Source of the DNA: Rhodoferax sp.
GTDB taxonomy: Bacteria; Pseudomonadota; Gammaproteobacteria; Burkholderiales; Burkholderiaceae_C
Reading direction: 5' to 3'
Assembly: GCA_024236015.1 (NCBI GenBank)
Contig: JACKLK010000020.1
Location: forward strand, 1-23,628
Length of the DNA stretch: 23,628 nt
The notes under the pieces were generated by a model. The model saw nothing but the letters and a program-made list of their open reading frames with translations. It did no database searches and had not been told where the DNA came from. Position numbers and translations under genes: made by a program. Of this stretch, positions 16,385 through 23,628 are shown in pieces (within the stretch, counting starts at the first letter, position 1; each line of letters starts with the position of its first letter).

Positions 16385-18754
16385 GTGAAGGCGGTGGACC
16401 GCAAGCTCTTGCGCGACCTGCGCCTGATGTGGAGCCAGGCACTGACGATCGCGCTGGTCGTGGCCAGCGGCATCGGCGGCTTCATCACCAGCCTGTCGGC
16501 GGTGGAGTCGCTGGCGCTGGCGCGCGACCGGTTCTACGCCCAGGCCCGGTTCGCCGACGTGTTCGCCAGCGTCAAGCGTGCGCCCAACGCGCTCGAGGCG
16601 GTGCTGCGCGCGGTGCCGGGCGTGGCCGACGTGCAGACCACGGTCGAGCAGATCGTGCGGGTCGAGGTCGATGGCCTGGCCGATCCGGTGATCGGCCAGC
16701 TGATCGGCATCGACCCGCGTGTGCCCTCGCGCATGAACCAGGTCACGCTGCGCAACGGCCGCTCGCTCGATGATGCCGCCGTCAGCGACCGCAGCATTCC
16801 GGTGCTGGTGTCGGCCGGTTTTGCCGATGCGCGCGGCCTGCAGCCGGGTGCGCAGTTGTGGGCGCAGGTCAACGGCAAGCGCCGGGCCCTGACCGTGGTG
16901 GGCATCGCCCTGTCGCCGGAGTTCGTGTTTGCCGGCCTGATGGGCAGCCCGGATCAGCGCGGCTTCGGCGTGTTCTGGCTGCCGCGCGACACGCTGGCCG
17001 CGGCCTACGACATGGACGGCGCCTTCAACCGCATCGCGATCAAGCTCGCGCCTGGCGCCTCGGAACGCGCGGTGGTGGAGCAGGTCTCGCGCCGCATCTC
17101 CCGGTACGGCGGACGCGAAGCCCACGGCCGCGCAGATCAGCCGTCGAACGCCATGCTCGACGCGGAGATCAAGAGCCAATACGTGATCGGCACCTTGTTG
17201 CCGTCGATCTTCCTGGGCGTGGCCGCCTTTCTGCTCAACGTGGTGGTGTCACGCCTGGTGGCCACCCAACGCGAGCAGATCGCCGCGCTCAAGGCGCTGG
17301 GTTATCCGAACCGCAGCATCGGCGCGCACTACCTGAAGATGGTGCTGCTGATCGTGCTCGGTGGCCTGTTGATCGGCGTGCCGTTCGGCGACTGGCTCGG
17401 CGGCCTGTTCACCGGCCTGTATGCCGAGTCGTTCCAGTTGCCCGGTTTCGTGCACGTGATGCCGGCCTGGCTGCTGGTGGTGAGCATCGGCATCACCGTC
17501 GGCACGGCCGTGCTCGGCACGCTCAATGCCATCCTGGCCACGGTGCGGCTGGCGCCGGCCGAGGCCATGCATCCGCCGGCGCCGGGGCGTTACCGGCGCA
17601 CGCTGGTCGAGCGTCTGGGCATCACCCGCATCACGCCGGCCCTGCGCATGATCCTGCGCAACATGGAGCGACGGCCGCTGCGCACGTCGCTGTCGATCGG
17701 CGGCGTGGCGGCCTCGGTGGCCATCGTCGTGATGGGCAACTTCTTCCGCGACGCGATCGATTTCCTGGTCGACTCGCAGTTCAACCTGGCCATGCGCAGC
17801 GACGTCGTGGTCTGGATGACCGAGGCGGTCGACGACAGTGCGCGCCATGAACTGGCGCGGCTGCCCGGCGTCATCGCGGTCGAGTCCGGACGCGACGTGC
17901 CGGTGCGATTCATCAACGGCCACCTCAGCGAACGCGGCCAGATCCAGGGCCTGGCGCGCAACCCGGAACTGCGCCGCGTCATCGACACCGACAACCGCGA
18001 GGCCAGCCGCCTGCAGGGCGACGGGCTGGTCATGACCGACCGACTTGCCGCCAAGCTCGACCTGCGCGTGGGCGACCGGGTCCGGGTCGAGGTGCTCGAA
18101 GGCCGCCAGCGTGCCGTGGAGGTGCCGCTGGCCGCGACGGCGCGCGAGATGATGGGGCTCAACGCCTACATGGAGCGTCGCGCGCTCAACCGCCTGCTCG
18201 AGGAAGGCGACCGGTCCTCGCAGTTCTCGCTGGCGGTCGAGCGCGGCCGCGAACCGGCGCTGATCGAGGCCACCAAGGGCATGCCGCGCATCGTCGGCAC
18301 CTTCAGCAAGTCGACGATGCTGCGCAACATGGAGGAGATCAGCGCGCGCAACATCCGCATCATCAGCACCATCCTGACGTTGTTCGCGGCGGTGATCGCG
18401 GTGGGTGTGGTCTACAACAACGCGCGCATCGCACTGGCCGAGCGCACCTGGGAGCTGGCCAGCCTGCGCGTGCTCGGTTTCACCCGCGCCGAGGTCTCGG
18501 GCCTGCTGCTGGGCGAGATGGCGATCGGCATCGCCATCGCGCTGCCGCTGGGCATGGTGATGGGGTACGGGCTGGTGATCCTGATCGCGGACCTGACGCA
18601 GTCGGACCAGTTCTATTTTCCGGTGGTGATCCAGCCGCGCACCTATGCGATCGCCGGCCTGGCGGTGCTGGTATCGGGCGTGGCCAGCGCCCTGGTGGTG
18701 CGCCGGCGCATCGACCGGCTCGACATGGTTGCGGCGCTCAAGACACGAGAATGA
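16385..18754 (+). CDS. ABC exporter permease with two FtsX domains
   Basis: The product is 789 aa with eight predicted membrane segments in two repeats (near 18-38, 268-290, 318-335, 362-385; then 435-455, 657-678, 708-733, 753-773). Each repeat has a large periplasmic domain between its first and second segments (about 40-265 and 456-655). The cytoplasmic FtsX motifs are QREQIAALKALGYPNRS (295-311) and RTWELASLRVLGFTRAE (687-703). This is two MacB/LolC-like halves fused in one chain, so a single copy could form the whole permease. Start is GTG 16385 with GGGAGG at the right distance. It lies between ATPase and HlyD-type adaptor genes, with 7 bp to the latter. Substrate is unknown. Confidence 0.9.
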   Translation: MKAVDRKLLRDLRLMWSQALTIALVVASGIGGFITSLSAVESLALARDRFYAQARFADVFASVKRAPNALEAVLRAVPGVADVQTTVEQIVRVEVDGLADPVIGQLIGIDPRVPSRMNQVTLRNGRSLDDAAVSDRSIPVLVSAGFADARGLQPGAQLWAQVNGKRRALTVVGIALSPEFVFAGLMGSPDQRGFGVFWLPRDTLAAAYDMDGAFNRIAIKLAPGASERAVVEQVSRRISRYGGREAHGRADQPSNAMLDAEIKSQYVIGTLLPSIFLGVAAFLLNVVVSRLVATQREQIAALKALGYPNRSIGAHYLKMVLLIVLGGLLIGVPFGDWLGGLFTGLYAESFQLPGFVHVMPAWLLVVSIGITVGTAVLGTLNAILATVRLAPAEAMHPPAPGRYRRTLVERLGITRITPALRMILRNMERRPLRTSLSIGGVAASVAIVVMGNFFRDAIDFLVDSQFNLAMRSDVVVWMTEAVDDSARHELARLPGVIAVESGRDVPVRFINGHLSERGQIQGLARNPELRRVIDTDNREASRLQGDGLVMTDRLAAKLDLRVGDRVRVEVLEGRQRAVEVPLAATAREMMGLNAYMERRALNRLLEEGDRSSQFSLAVERGREPALIEATKGMPRIVGTFSKSTMLRNMEEISARNIRIISTILTLFAAVIAVGVVYNNARIALAERTWELASLRVLGFTRAEVSGLLLGEMAIGIAIALPLGMVMGYGLVILIADLTQSDQFYFPVVIQPRTYAIAGLAVLVSGVASALVVRRRIDRLDMVAALKTRE

Positions 18755-18761
18755 GGAATCC

Positions 18762-20003
18762 ATGAAACGCAAGACCTGGTTCATGTTCGCCGCAGGCGTC
18801 GCACTGCTGGCCCTGCTGCTGGCCTGGGCGCTGGCGCCGCGACCGGTCGAGGTCGAACTGGCGCCGGTCACCCGGGGCCTGTTCGAGACCACCATCGACG
18901 AAGACGGCAAGACCCGGCTGGCCGACCGTTATGTGGTGTCGGCGCCGCTGGCCGGCCGGCTCGAGCGCATCACGCTCAAGGAGGGTGATGTGGTCGCGGC
19001 CGACGCGCCGCTGGCCCATCTGTTGCCGGTGCTGCCGGCCATGCTGGACGAACGCAGCCTGCGCGAGGTGCAGGCCCGCGTGGCGTCGGCGCAGGACAAC
19101 GTGGCGCGTGCCGGCGTGCGCATCGCACGCGCCCAGGTTGCGCTCGAGCAGGTGCGCAACGATGCACGGCGCAATGCCCAGCTGGCGCAGCAGGGTTTCA
19201 TCGCACCGGCCCGGCTGGAGTCCGATCGCCTGGCCGTGGTGGCCGCCGAGCGCGAAGTCGAGTCGGCCGCCGCCGAGCGCCGCATGGCCACGCACGACCT
19301 CGAACAGGCGCGCGCGGCGCTTGGTGTGGTGCGCCAGGGCGCGGCGGGCGCCGGGCAAGCCCGGTTCACGGTGCGCGCGCCGGTGGCCGGCCAGGTGTTG
19401 CGCGTGTTGCAGGCCAGCGAGGCGACGGTGGCCCTGGGCACGCCGCTGCTCGAGCTCGGCGACACCGGCCAGTTGGAAGTGGTGGCCGAGTTGTTGACCA
19501 CCGACGCACTGGCCGCGCGCCCGGGCAGCCGGGTGCTGATCGAACGCTGGGGCGGGCCGGGCACGCTCGAAGGGCGCGTGCGCAGTGTCGAGCCGGCGGC
19601 CTTCACCAAGGTGTCGGCGCTCGGTGTCGAGGAGCAGCGGGTGCGCGTCGTGATCGACCTGATCAGTCCGCGGGCCCAATGGCAGGCGCTGGGCGACGCC
19701 TACCGGGTCAGCGTGCGTATCGTCACCTTGTCCGAGGAAAACGCGGTGCAGGTGCCGGTGAGTGCCGTGTTCCCGTTGCCGGCCGGCGCCGCCGCGTCCG
19801 GTGCCGCCGCGCCTGCGGAGGCGGCCAGCCACGCGGTGTTCGTCGTCGATGCGGGCCGTGCGCGGCAGGTGCCGGTGCAGCTCGGCGGGCGCAACGGCAG
19901 CATGGCCTGGATCCGCAGCGGCCTGCAGCCCGGCAGCCAGGTCATCGTCTATCCGCCGGCGGCGGTGCGCGAAGGGGTGCGGGTACGCGCGCGCAAGGTG
20001 TAG
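18762..20003 (+). CDS. HlyD/MacA-type periplasmic adaptor (membrane fusion protein)
   Basis: The product is 413 aa. One N-terminal membrane anchor (about 6-25) is followed by the first half of a barrel-sandwich domain (SAPLAGRLERITLKEGDVV, about 60-78). A long alpha-helical hairpin rich in Ala, Arg and Glu follows (about 95-195), then the second half (RAPVAGQVLRVLQ, about 204-216), a beta-barrel and a membrane-proximal domain ending in GLQPGSQVIVYPP. It should bridge the FtsX-type permease to an outer-membrane channel. No TolC-like gene is in the window, so the operon probably uses one encoded elsewhere. ATG 18762 has GAGGAA upstream; the frame is open earlier but overlaps the permease. It is the last gene of the operon, and no clear terminator follows in 20004-20088. 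Confidence 0.92.
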   Translation: MKRKTWFMFAAGVALLALLLAWALAPRPVEVELAPVTRGLFETTIDEDGKTRLADRYVVSAPLAGRLERITLKEGDVVAADAPLAHLLPVLPAMLDERSLREVQARVASAQDNVARAGVRIARAQVALEQVRNDARRNAQLAQQGFIAPARLESDRLAVVAAEREVESAAAERRMATHDLEQARAALGVVRQGAAGAGQARFTVRAPVAGQVLRVLQASEATVALGTPLLELGDTGQLEVVAELLTTDALAARPGSRVLIERWGGPGTLEGRVRSVEPAAFTKVSALGVEEQRVRVVIDLISPRAQWQALGDAYRVSVRIVTLSEENAVQVPVSAVFPLPAGAAASGAAAPAEAASHAVFVVDAGRARQVPVQLGGRNGSMAWIRSGLQPGSQVIVYPPAAVREGVRVRARKV

Positions 20004-20088
20004 CCGAGGCGCGTTGCAAGCGCGGCCGCCGGGTCGGGCGTCCGCGGCGAGCCGGCACGCGCCGCCCCGGACACCGGCGGCTATCGGC

Positions 20089-21330
20089 TCAGGCCTGTTG
20101 CAGCCGCCGCCTGCGCCGCGCGGCGACGCCGAGCAGGCCCAGGCCGGCGAGCAGCATGGCATAGGTCTCGGGTTCGGGCACCGGCGCGGCGAATCCGAGC
20201 TGGTCGCTGGCCACCCGTTGCAGCGCGAGCGCCTGCGCCACGCTGATGCCCAGTTCCTGCGCCGCGATCTCGCCGGCGCCCAGGCTGGCCGGATCGAGGC
20301 CGGTCAGGGTACCGAACAGCGTCAGTGCGCTGAGATACGAGCCGTACTTGCTGGCGTGGGTTCCGTCGTCGAACCACAGGTCGATCAGGCCGTCGGTGAG
20401 CGCGTCGGCGGCATACATGTCGCGCGTCGCGACGCCGCTGGTGACGGCGCGCAGAAAGGATTCGCCCACCGGGGCAATGGCCGAGAAACCGATGCTGCCG
20501 TCCGCCCTGGCCTGGTCGAATGCCGCCTGGTAACCGGCCTTGAGTTCGGCCGTCATCGATTCGAGGTCACTGAAATAGGTGGTCGCGGCATTGCCGGTGC
20601 GGGTCACGGCGCCGGTCGTCTCGTCGGTCAGCGTGACGAAGGCGCCGTCCACCAGATTGGGTCGGGCCCAGGTCTGGTACAGAAACATCTCGGTGGCGGC
20701 ACTGGCGAAGCTGTTGGTGTACGAACCGCGATCGATGCTGCAGGTGCCCGACGATATGCCCGCCGCGATGCAGGCGGCCTGCCGCTCGGCGGAGGTGGCG
20801 CCGGCGAACGCATCGCGGTTGCGCAGCGTCCCGGTGGGATTGCTGGAGTGCACGAAGTCCTCGATCGCGTCGGCGTAGTAGCGGAAATACTCCGGGTTGG
20901 ACGCCAGGCCGTCGCGGCGCAGCAGCGGTTCGTCGCTTTGCTCCTGCAACACGACCTTGTTCCAGGTCTGCGACGCGATATTGCCCCGCATGTCCCAGCC
21001 CGCCGGGTTGCTGTTGAGCATGTGGCCGCGCAGCGATGCGGCATTGCGGGTGGACAACGCCACGTCGTAGTCCAGGCCGGCCTGCACCGTGAACTGCTTG
21101 AAGATGCCGGCCACGCCGCCCCAGGGATGCGGTTCGAATGCATTGCTGCCGTCCGGGCTGGCCAGCCACATCGGTGCCGTCAGGTCCCGCACGTTGGCGG
21201 TGTTGTAGCTCATCACCGGGTCGACCCGGCCGAAGGTATAGCTGTTGCCGACGAACAGAACCGATATCGGATCGGCCTGGGCGGCGCCCAGTGCAAGCGC
21301 GGAAAGGGTCACTGCGAGCAGTCTTCTCAC
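20089..21330 (-). CDS. PEP-CTERM SGNH-hydrolase-like surface protein
   Basis: The product is 413 aa. A signal peptide (1-19, cleavage after AQA) leads directly into SVLFVGNSYTFG (23-34), a block I-like motif of SGNH/GDSL hydrolases with candidate nucleophile Ser30. Near the end, FDDGTHASKYG (320-330) supplies the Asp-x-x-His pair (Asp322, His325) of block V. The C-terminus is a full exosortase signal: VPEPETYAMLLAG from 384, a hydrophobic helix and RRRRR. Start is GTG 21330 with AGGAGA eight bases upstream; longer in-frame starts would bury the signal peptide. It is probably an esterase, deacetylase or lipase-like enzyme exported to the cell surface. The substrate is unknown, and Ser30 is inferred by motif only. 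It diverges from the sugar dehydrogenase gene. Confidence 0.87.
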   Translation of the reverse strand: MRRLLAVTLSALALGAAQADPISVLFVGNSYTFGRVDPVMSYNTANVRDLTAPMWLASPDGSNAFEPHPWGGVAGIFKQFTVQAGLDYDVALSTRNAASLRGHMLNSNPAGWDMRGNIASQTWNKVVLQEQSDEPLLRRDGLASNPEYFRYYADAIEDFVHSSNPTGTLRNRDAFAGATSAERQAACIAAGISSGTCSIDRGSYTNSFASAATEMFLYQTWARPNLVDGAFVTLTDETTGAVTRTGNAATTYFSDLESMTAELKAGYQAAFDQARADGSIGFSAIAPVGESFLRAVTSGVATRDMYAADALTDGLIDLWFDDGTHASKYGSYLSALTLFGTLTGLDPASLGAGEIAAQELGISVAQALALQRVASDQLGFAAPVPEPETYAMLLAGLGLLGVAARRRRRLQQA

Positions 21331-21417
21331 GGGGGTCTCCTGGTAGGTGGCGGCACCGCGGCCGACGAAGCCGGCTGCGCGCGGTTGCCACGATACGGAG
21401 CGGCTGCCCGATTGCCT

Positions 21418-21435
21418 ACTGTGGCGTTCCACAGT
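21418..21435. promoter_or_regulatory. Inverted repeat in the divergent PEP-CTERM promoter region
   Basis: ACTGTGG and CCACAGT flank the 4-base spacer CGTT. It lies 88 bp upstream of the SGNH-like gene and 174 bp before the dehydrogenase gene, so it could be an operator shared by both. The rest of 21331-21608 shows no gene, no convincing -24/-12 site and no copy of the 28-bp upstream element. Confidence 0.4.
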
Positions 21436-21608
21436 GGTGTTTACCCTGATGTCGGCCGTGGGTGACGCCGGCCGCCGGCCCGCCGACAGAGGCCCGGAGC
21501 CGGGACAGCTGGGTAGCCAGGGGCGGCGCGCTGTACTACCATCGAATCGCAAGACCCCGCAGCAACGCGGCTGGTGGCCTCCAGCCGCAGACAGCAAGGA
21601 GGTGGACG

Positions 21609-22838
21609 ATGCGCAGGATTCTCGCGATCGCGGCGCTGGTGGCAGGCACCGCGGTATCCGGCCCGGTGGGGGCGCTGCAGTCGACGCTGCTGCCCCAGTC
21701 CTTCGACACCCCGGTGTTCCTGACCGCGCCGGCCGGCGACGCGCGGCTGTTCGTCGTCGAGAAGGCGGGCCGCATCCAGTTGATCGACAACGGCGTCGTA
21801 TCGACTTACCTCGACCTGTCCGGCCAGGTGAACAGCGCGGGCGAACGGGGTTTGCTCGGCTTGGCCTTCGATCCGGACTTCGGCAACAACCATCGGTTCT
21901 ACGTGAACTACATCGACACCAGCTTCAACACCGTGGTGTCGGCGTTCACCGCGCCGTCGGCCGGTGCCGCCAGCGTCGACATCGCGACCGGGCAGACGGT
22001 GCTGTCGATCGCGCAACCGGCCGGCCGCGACAACCACAAGGCGGGCTGGATCGGTTTTCGTCCCACCGACCCCGGCCGCTTGTACGTGGCCACCGGCGAT
22101 GGCGGCGGCGGCGACGACCCCGACAACCTGGCGCAGGATCTGAACAGCAATCTGGGCAAGATCCTGCGCGTGACGCCGTCGGCCGGCGGGGGTTACTCCG
22201 TGCCGCAGGACAACCCGTTCGTCGGTGTCGCCGGCAACGACGAGATATGGGCCTATGGCCTGCGCAATCCGTATCGCAACAGCTTCGACCGCCTGAGCGG
22301 CGATTTCTGGATCGCCGACGTCGGGCAGAACGCGCGGGAGGAAGTCAACCTGGAGTTGAACGGTGCCGCTGGCGGCGCCAACTACGGCTGGCGCGCCCGC
22401 GAAGGCAGCGTCGACAACCCCGCGGTGCCCGATGCCAGCCCGGCCGGCGCGCTCGACCCGTTCTTCGAATACGCCCACGGCACATTCGGCCAGTCCGTGA
22501 TCGGCGGTTACGTCTACCGTGGCAGCGCCGAGCCGGGGCTGGACGGCAATTATTTCTTCGGCGATTTCGTGTCGGGCCGCATCTTCACGTTGCGTGCCGA
22601 TGCCGGCGGCGTCATCGACGTGACCGAGCGCACGGCCGAACTCGGCACGCCGTTCGGCGCGTTCGAGCTCAGTTCCTTCGGCGAGGATGGACTGGGCAAC
22701 CTGTATGCGATGGGTGTCAACGGCCAAGTGGTGCTGATCGCGGCGGCCGTGCCGGAGCCGTCCACCTGGGCCATGCTGCTCGCAGGAACGGTGCTGCTCG
22801 GAACTCTCGCCGCCCGCCGGGGCCGGTGGCGCATGTGA
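21609..22838 (+). CDS. PEP-CTERM PQQ-dependent sugar dehydrogenase-like protein (GSDH family)
   Basis: The product is 409 aa. A signal peptide (1-22) precedes a six-bladed propeller of the glucose/sorbosone dehydrogenase family. Motifs are ERGLLGLAFDPDF (79-91), DNHKAGWIGF (141-150) with candidate base His143, and ATGDGGGGDDPDNLAQDLNS (161-180). Next come EIWAYGLRNPYR (212-223) with Arg219, FWIADVGQNAREEVN (233-247) and NYGWRAREG (258-266). The C-terminus is an exosortase signal, VPEPSTWAMLLAG from 381, a hydrophobic helix and RRGRWR. It probably oxidises an aldose or related sugar with bound PQQ outside the cytoplasm. Substrate and true PQQ binding are inferred; some propeller homologues have lost activity. 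Start ATG 21609 has a strong AAGGAGGTG. It diverges from the SGNH-like gene. Confidence 0.9.
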   Translation: MRRILAIAALVAGTAVSGPVGALQSTLLPQSFDTPVFLTAPAGDARLFVVEKAGRIQLIDNGVVSTYLDLSGQVNSAGERGLLGLAFDPDFGNNHRFYVNYIDTSFNTVVSAFTAPSAGAASVDIATGQTVLSIAQPAGRDNHKAGWIGFRPTDPGRLYVATGDGGGGDDPDNLAQDLNSNLGKILRVTPSAGGGYSVPQDNPFVGVAGNDEIWAYGLRNPYRNSFDRLSGDFWIADVGQNAREEVNLELNGAAGGANYGWRAREGSVDNPAVPDASPAGALDPFFEYAHGTFGQSVIGGYVYRGSAEPGLDGNYFFGDFVSGRIFTLRADAGGVIDVTERTAELGTPFGAFELSSFGEDGLGNLYAMGVNGQVVLIAAAVPEPSTWAMLLAGTVLLGTLAARRGRWRM

Positions 22839-22840
22839 CA

Positions 22841-22856
22841 CGCGCCGACCGGCGCG
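22841..22856 (+). terminator. GC-rich hairpin after the sugar dehydrogenase gene
   Basis: CGCGCC and GGCGCG pair around a GACC loop, starting two bases after the stop codon. No T-run follows, so it is at best a weak or factor-dependent terminator. Confidence 0.4.
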
Positions 22857-22868
22857 CGGCGGCGGTGC

Positions 22869-23021
22869 TCAGGAACTGAACAGGAAGTTATGCGGCACAG
22901 GCCTTGCAAAGCGGGCGATTTTGTGTTCCAGCATCAATTTCATGCCCGATTTTGTACCCGGTTTCGATATCACGACCCTGATCTCAATGATTGCTGAATG
23001 GCCGCAGACCATAGGGCGCAT
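22869..23021 (-). CDS. Possible 50-aa ORF overlapping the small gene upstream (doubtful)
   Basis: An ORF of 50 codons begins with ATG at 23021-23019, overlapping the stop of the 69-aa gene by one base (TGATG), the layout of translationally coupled genes. It ends at TGA 22871-22869. The product is basic (several Lys, Arg, His), with no membrane segment, signal or recognised motif. It lacks its own ribosome binding site and could be chance. The overlap and its shared lower GC content are the only support. Confidence 0.25.
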   Translation of the reverse strand: MRPMVCGHSAIIEIRVVISKPGTKSGMKLMLEHKIARFARPVPHNFLFSS

Positions 23022-23230
23022 CAGATCAGGTTGGCTCGCACCACTCGCTTGGATTCAAGGTCGACCATGCATCGGCTTGACTGGTCTTTTTGCAACTTTT
23101 CGAAGTCAATGCCAGGGGTATGTCGATGTACTGTGTAGATTGATCCCTGCTGCGAGTTAACGCTCGCTAGGCCGCAACCATGAAGGACCTCGAATACTTT
23201 GCCTTCGACCTGGTAGGTTGTTGATTGCAT
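23021..23230 (-). CDS. Small hypothetical protein, 69 aa
   Basis: The product is 69 aa, predicted soluble and cytoplasmic, with beta-rich character (TYQVEGKVFEVLHGCGLASV, residues 4-23, then a Gly/Thr/His turn region SIYTVHRHTPGIDF, residues 30-43) and a C-terminal VDLESKRVVRANLI. I do not recognise a family. It is believed real because ATG 23230 has a good AGGAG seven bases upstream and the codons are less GC-rich but ordered. A 9-bp tandem repeat (23246-23278) lies directly upstream of the ribosome binding site. GC content is clearly lower than in the genes to its left, suggesting recent acquisition or a different history. Confidence 0.6.
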   Translation of the reverse strand: MQSTTYQVEGKVFEVLHGCGLASVNSQQGSIYTVHRHTPGIDFEKLQKDQSSRCMVDLESKRVVRANLI

Positions 23231-23245
23231 GAGATTCTCCTAGAC

Positions 23246-23278
23246 CGGTTGCCGCGGTTGCCGCGGTTGCCGCGGTTG
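23246..23278. repeat. 9-bp tandem repeat, about 3.5 copies
   Basis: The unit GGTTGCCGC occurs three times without mismatch (23247-23255, 23256-23264, 23265-23273), followed by GGTTG. On the minus strand it ends about 5 bases before the ribosome binding site of the 69-aa gene, so it would lie in its leader or core promoter. Rest of 23231-23583: no gene could be supported. Two long plus-strand frames there lack start signals and protein-like composition. Confidence 0.9.
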
Positions 23279-23550
23279 GGGCTGATCGATGCTCCCTTAT
23301 GTGAGATCGAAGATGATGAGGCGAGATTGCGACCCTATCGGAGCATGTTTGGGGAGCAATCGCAAGCCATCTCGTGCAATAGACGTATCTGCTGTGTTGC
23401 AAAATCATTGCATCATCCACGCTCGAAGCAATGGCAATTGCAGTCAGTGCGAGCGCTTCTGCTGCCGGGTTCCGTCGAGCGTTGGCAACCGTCGGTTCTG
23501 AGCAGATGGCTGAAGGCTAGTCAACTGACGGCACAGCCATCTGCCACATT

Positions 23551-23568
23551 AGGCCCCGTTTGGGGCCT
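23551..23568 (-). terminator. Hairpin after the gene end at the right edge
   Basis: AGGCCCC and GGGGCCT form a perfect 7-bp stem with a 4-base loop, 15 bases beyond the stop codon at 23584-23586 on the minus strand. No T-run follows, so termination is uncertain. Confidence 0.45.
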
Positions 23569-23583
23569 GCCTCGCGGCTTGTG

Positions 23584-23628
23584 CTAGTCGGCTTCGCGCA
23601 GCATGAATGCCGTGGTGACTTGGCCTGC
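23584..23628 (-). CDS. Probable C-terminal end of a gene entering from the right
   Basis: Read on the minus strand, 14 codons to the window edge give AGQVTTAFMLREAD followed by TAG. The composition is protein-like and G/C-rich at third positions, and a hairpin follows the stop codon. The stretch is too short to identify a family or to exclude chance. Confidence 0.4.
   Translation of the reverse strand, partial: AGQVTTAFMLREAD

Noticed and set aside
17249..18910. 553-codon minus-strand frame opposite the FtsX-type permease
   Set aside because: Shadow of the permease; rich in Arg/His/Gln/Asp with no membrane segments or motifs.
21450..21471. Possible third copy of the 28-bp upstream element (begins TGTCGGC)
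   Set aside because: Only the first seven bases and a few later ones match, and no -24/-12 site lies at the expected distance on either strand.
21441..22841. 466-codon minus-strand frame opposite the sugar dehydrogenase
   Set aside because: Antisense to a gene with signal peptide, propeller motifs and sorting signal; no family features.
22921..23160. 79-codon plus-strand ORF
   Set aside because: No ribosome binding site, no protein-like pattern, and it overlaps the better-supported 69-aa minus-strand gene.
23246..23278. CRISPR-like repeat
   Set aside because: The units are 9 bp and contiguous, with no spacers; this is a simple tandem repeat.
23225..23587. 120-codon plus-strand ORF containing an RLP repeat
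   Set aside because: The repeat comes from the 9-bp tandem DNA repeat; the start lacks a ribosome binding site and the rest is not protein-like.

Overview
The window looks like chromosomal DNA of a high-GC betaproteobacterium, most likely of the order Burkholderiales. The grounds are strong G/C third-position bias with long shadow frames on both strands, exosortase-type PEP-CTERM proteins, a liv-type ABC operon with an embedded acyl-CoA synthetase, a pcaIJF cluster with a divergent IclR regulator, and C/G-rich intercistronic hairpins of the kind common in that order. I cannot name a genus from the sequence alone. No rRNA, tRNA, insertion sequence, CRISPR array or prophage was seen.

Layout. 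Positions 1-1,614 hold the start of one secreted-protein gene and one complete PEP-CTERM gene, both on the minus strand. Each is preceded by the same two-part control region: a -24/-12 (sigma-54) promoter and, about 113-141 bp upstream of the predicted transcription start, a near-identical 28-bp element. Positions 1,615-8,280 are one minus-strand operon, livH-livM-livG-livF-acyl-CoA synthetase-livK, closed by a UUCG-loop terminator. This looks like an uptake-and-CoA-activation module for an organic acid or amino acid. A crotonase-family gene runs divergently (8,389-9,201) and converges on a YciA-like acyl-CoA thioesterase. An Atm1-type ABC exporter (9,734-11,626) follows and converges on the pca cluster across a 28-bp perfect palindrome.

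Positions 11,702-14,487 encode the last steps of the beta-ketoadipate pathway (pcaI, pcaJ, pcaF, minus strand). Divergent from pcaI is an IclR-type regulator whose promoter overlaps a three-half-site operator resembling those of PcaU/PobR. Next is a plus-strand efflux operon (15,601-20,003: ATPase, double-FtsX permease, HlyD-type adaptor) preceded by an FNR/ANR-like box at a class-II position.

Positions 20,089-22,838 carry a divergent pair of surface enzymes, a PEP-CTERM SGNH-hydrolase-like protein and a PEP-CTERM PQQ-type sugar dehydrogenase. The last ~770 bp are less GC-rich and hold a small hypothetical gene (69 aa) with a 9-bp tandem repeat just before its ribosome binding site, a possible overlapping 50-aa ORF, and the likely 3' end of another minus-strand gene.

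Functionally the window combines uptake and CoA-thioester metabolism of organic acids (liv/acyl-CoA synthetase/crotonase/thioesterase/pca), envelope export systems, and exosortase-sorted surface proteins. The most interesting signal is the duplicated sigma-54 plus upstream-element architecture of the first two genes, which the other two PEP-CTERM genes in the window seem to lack.
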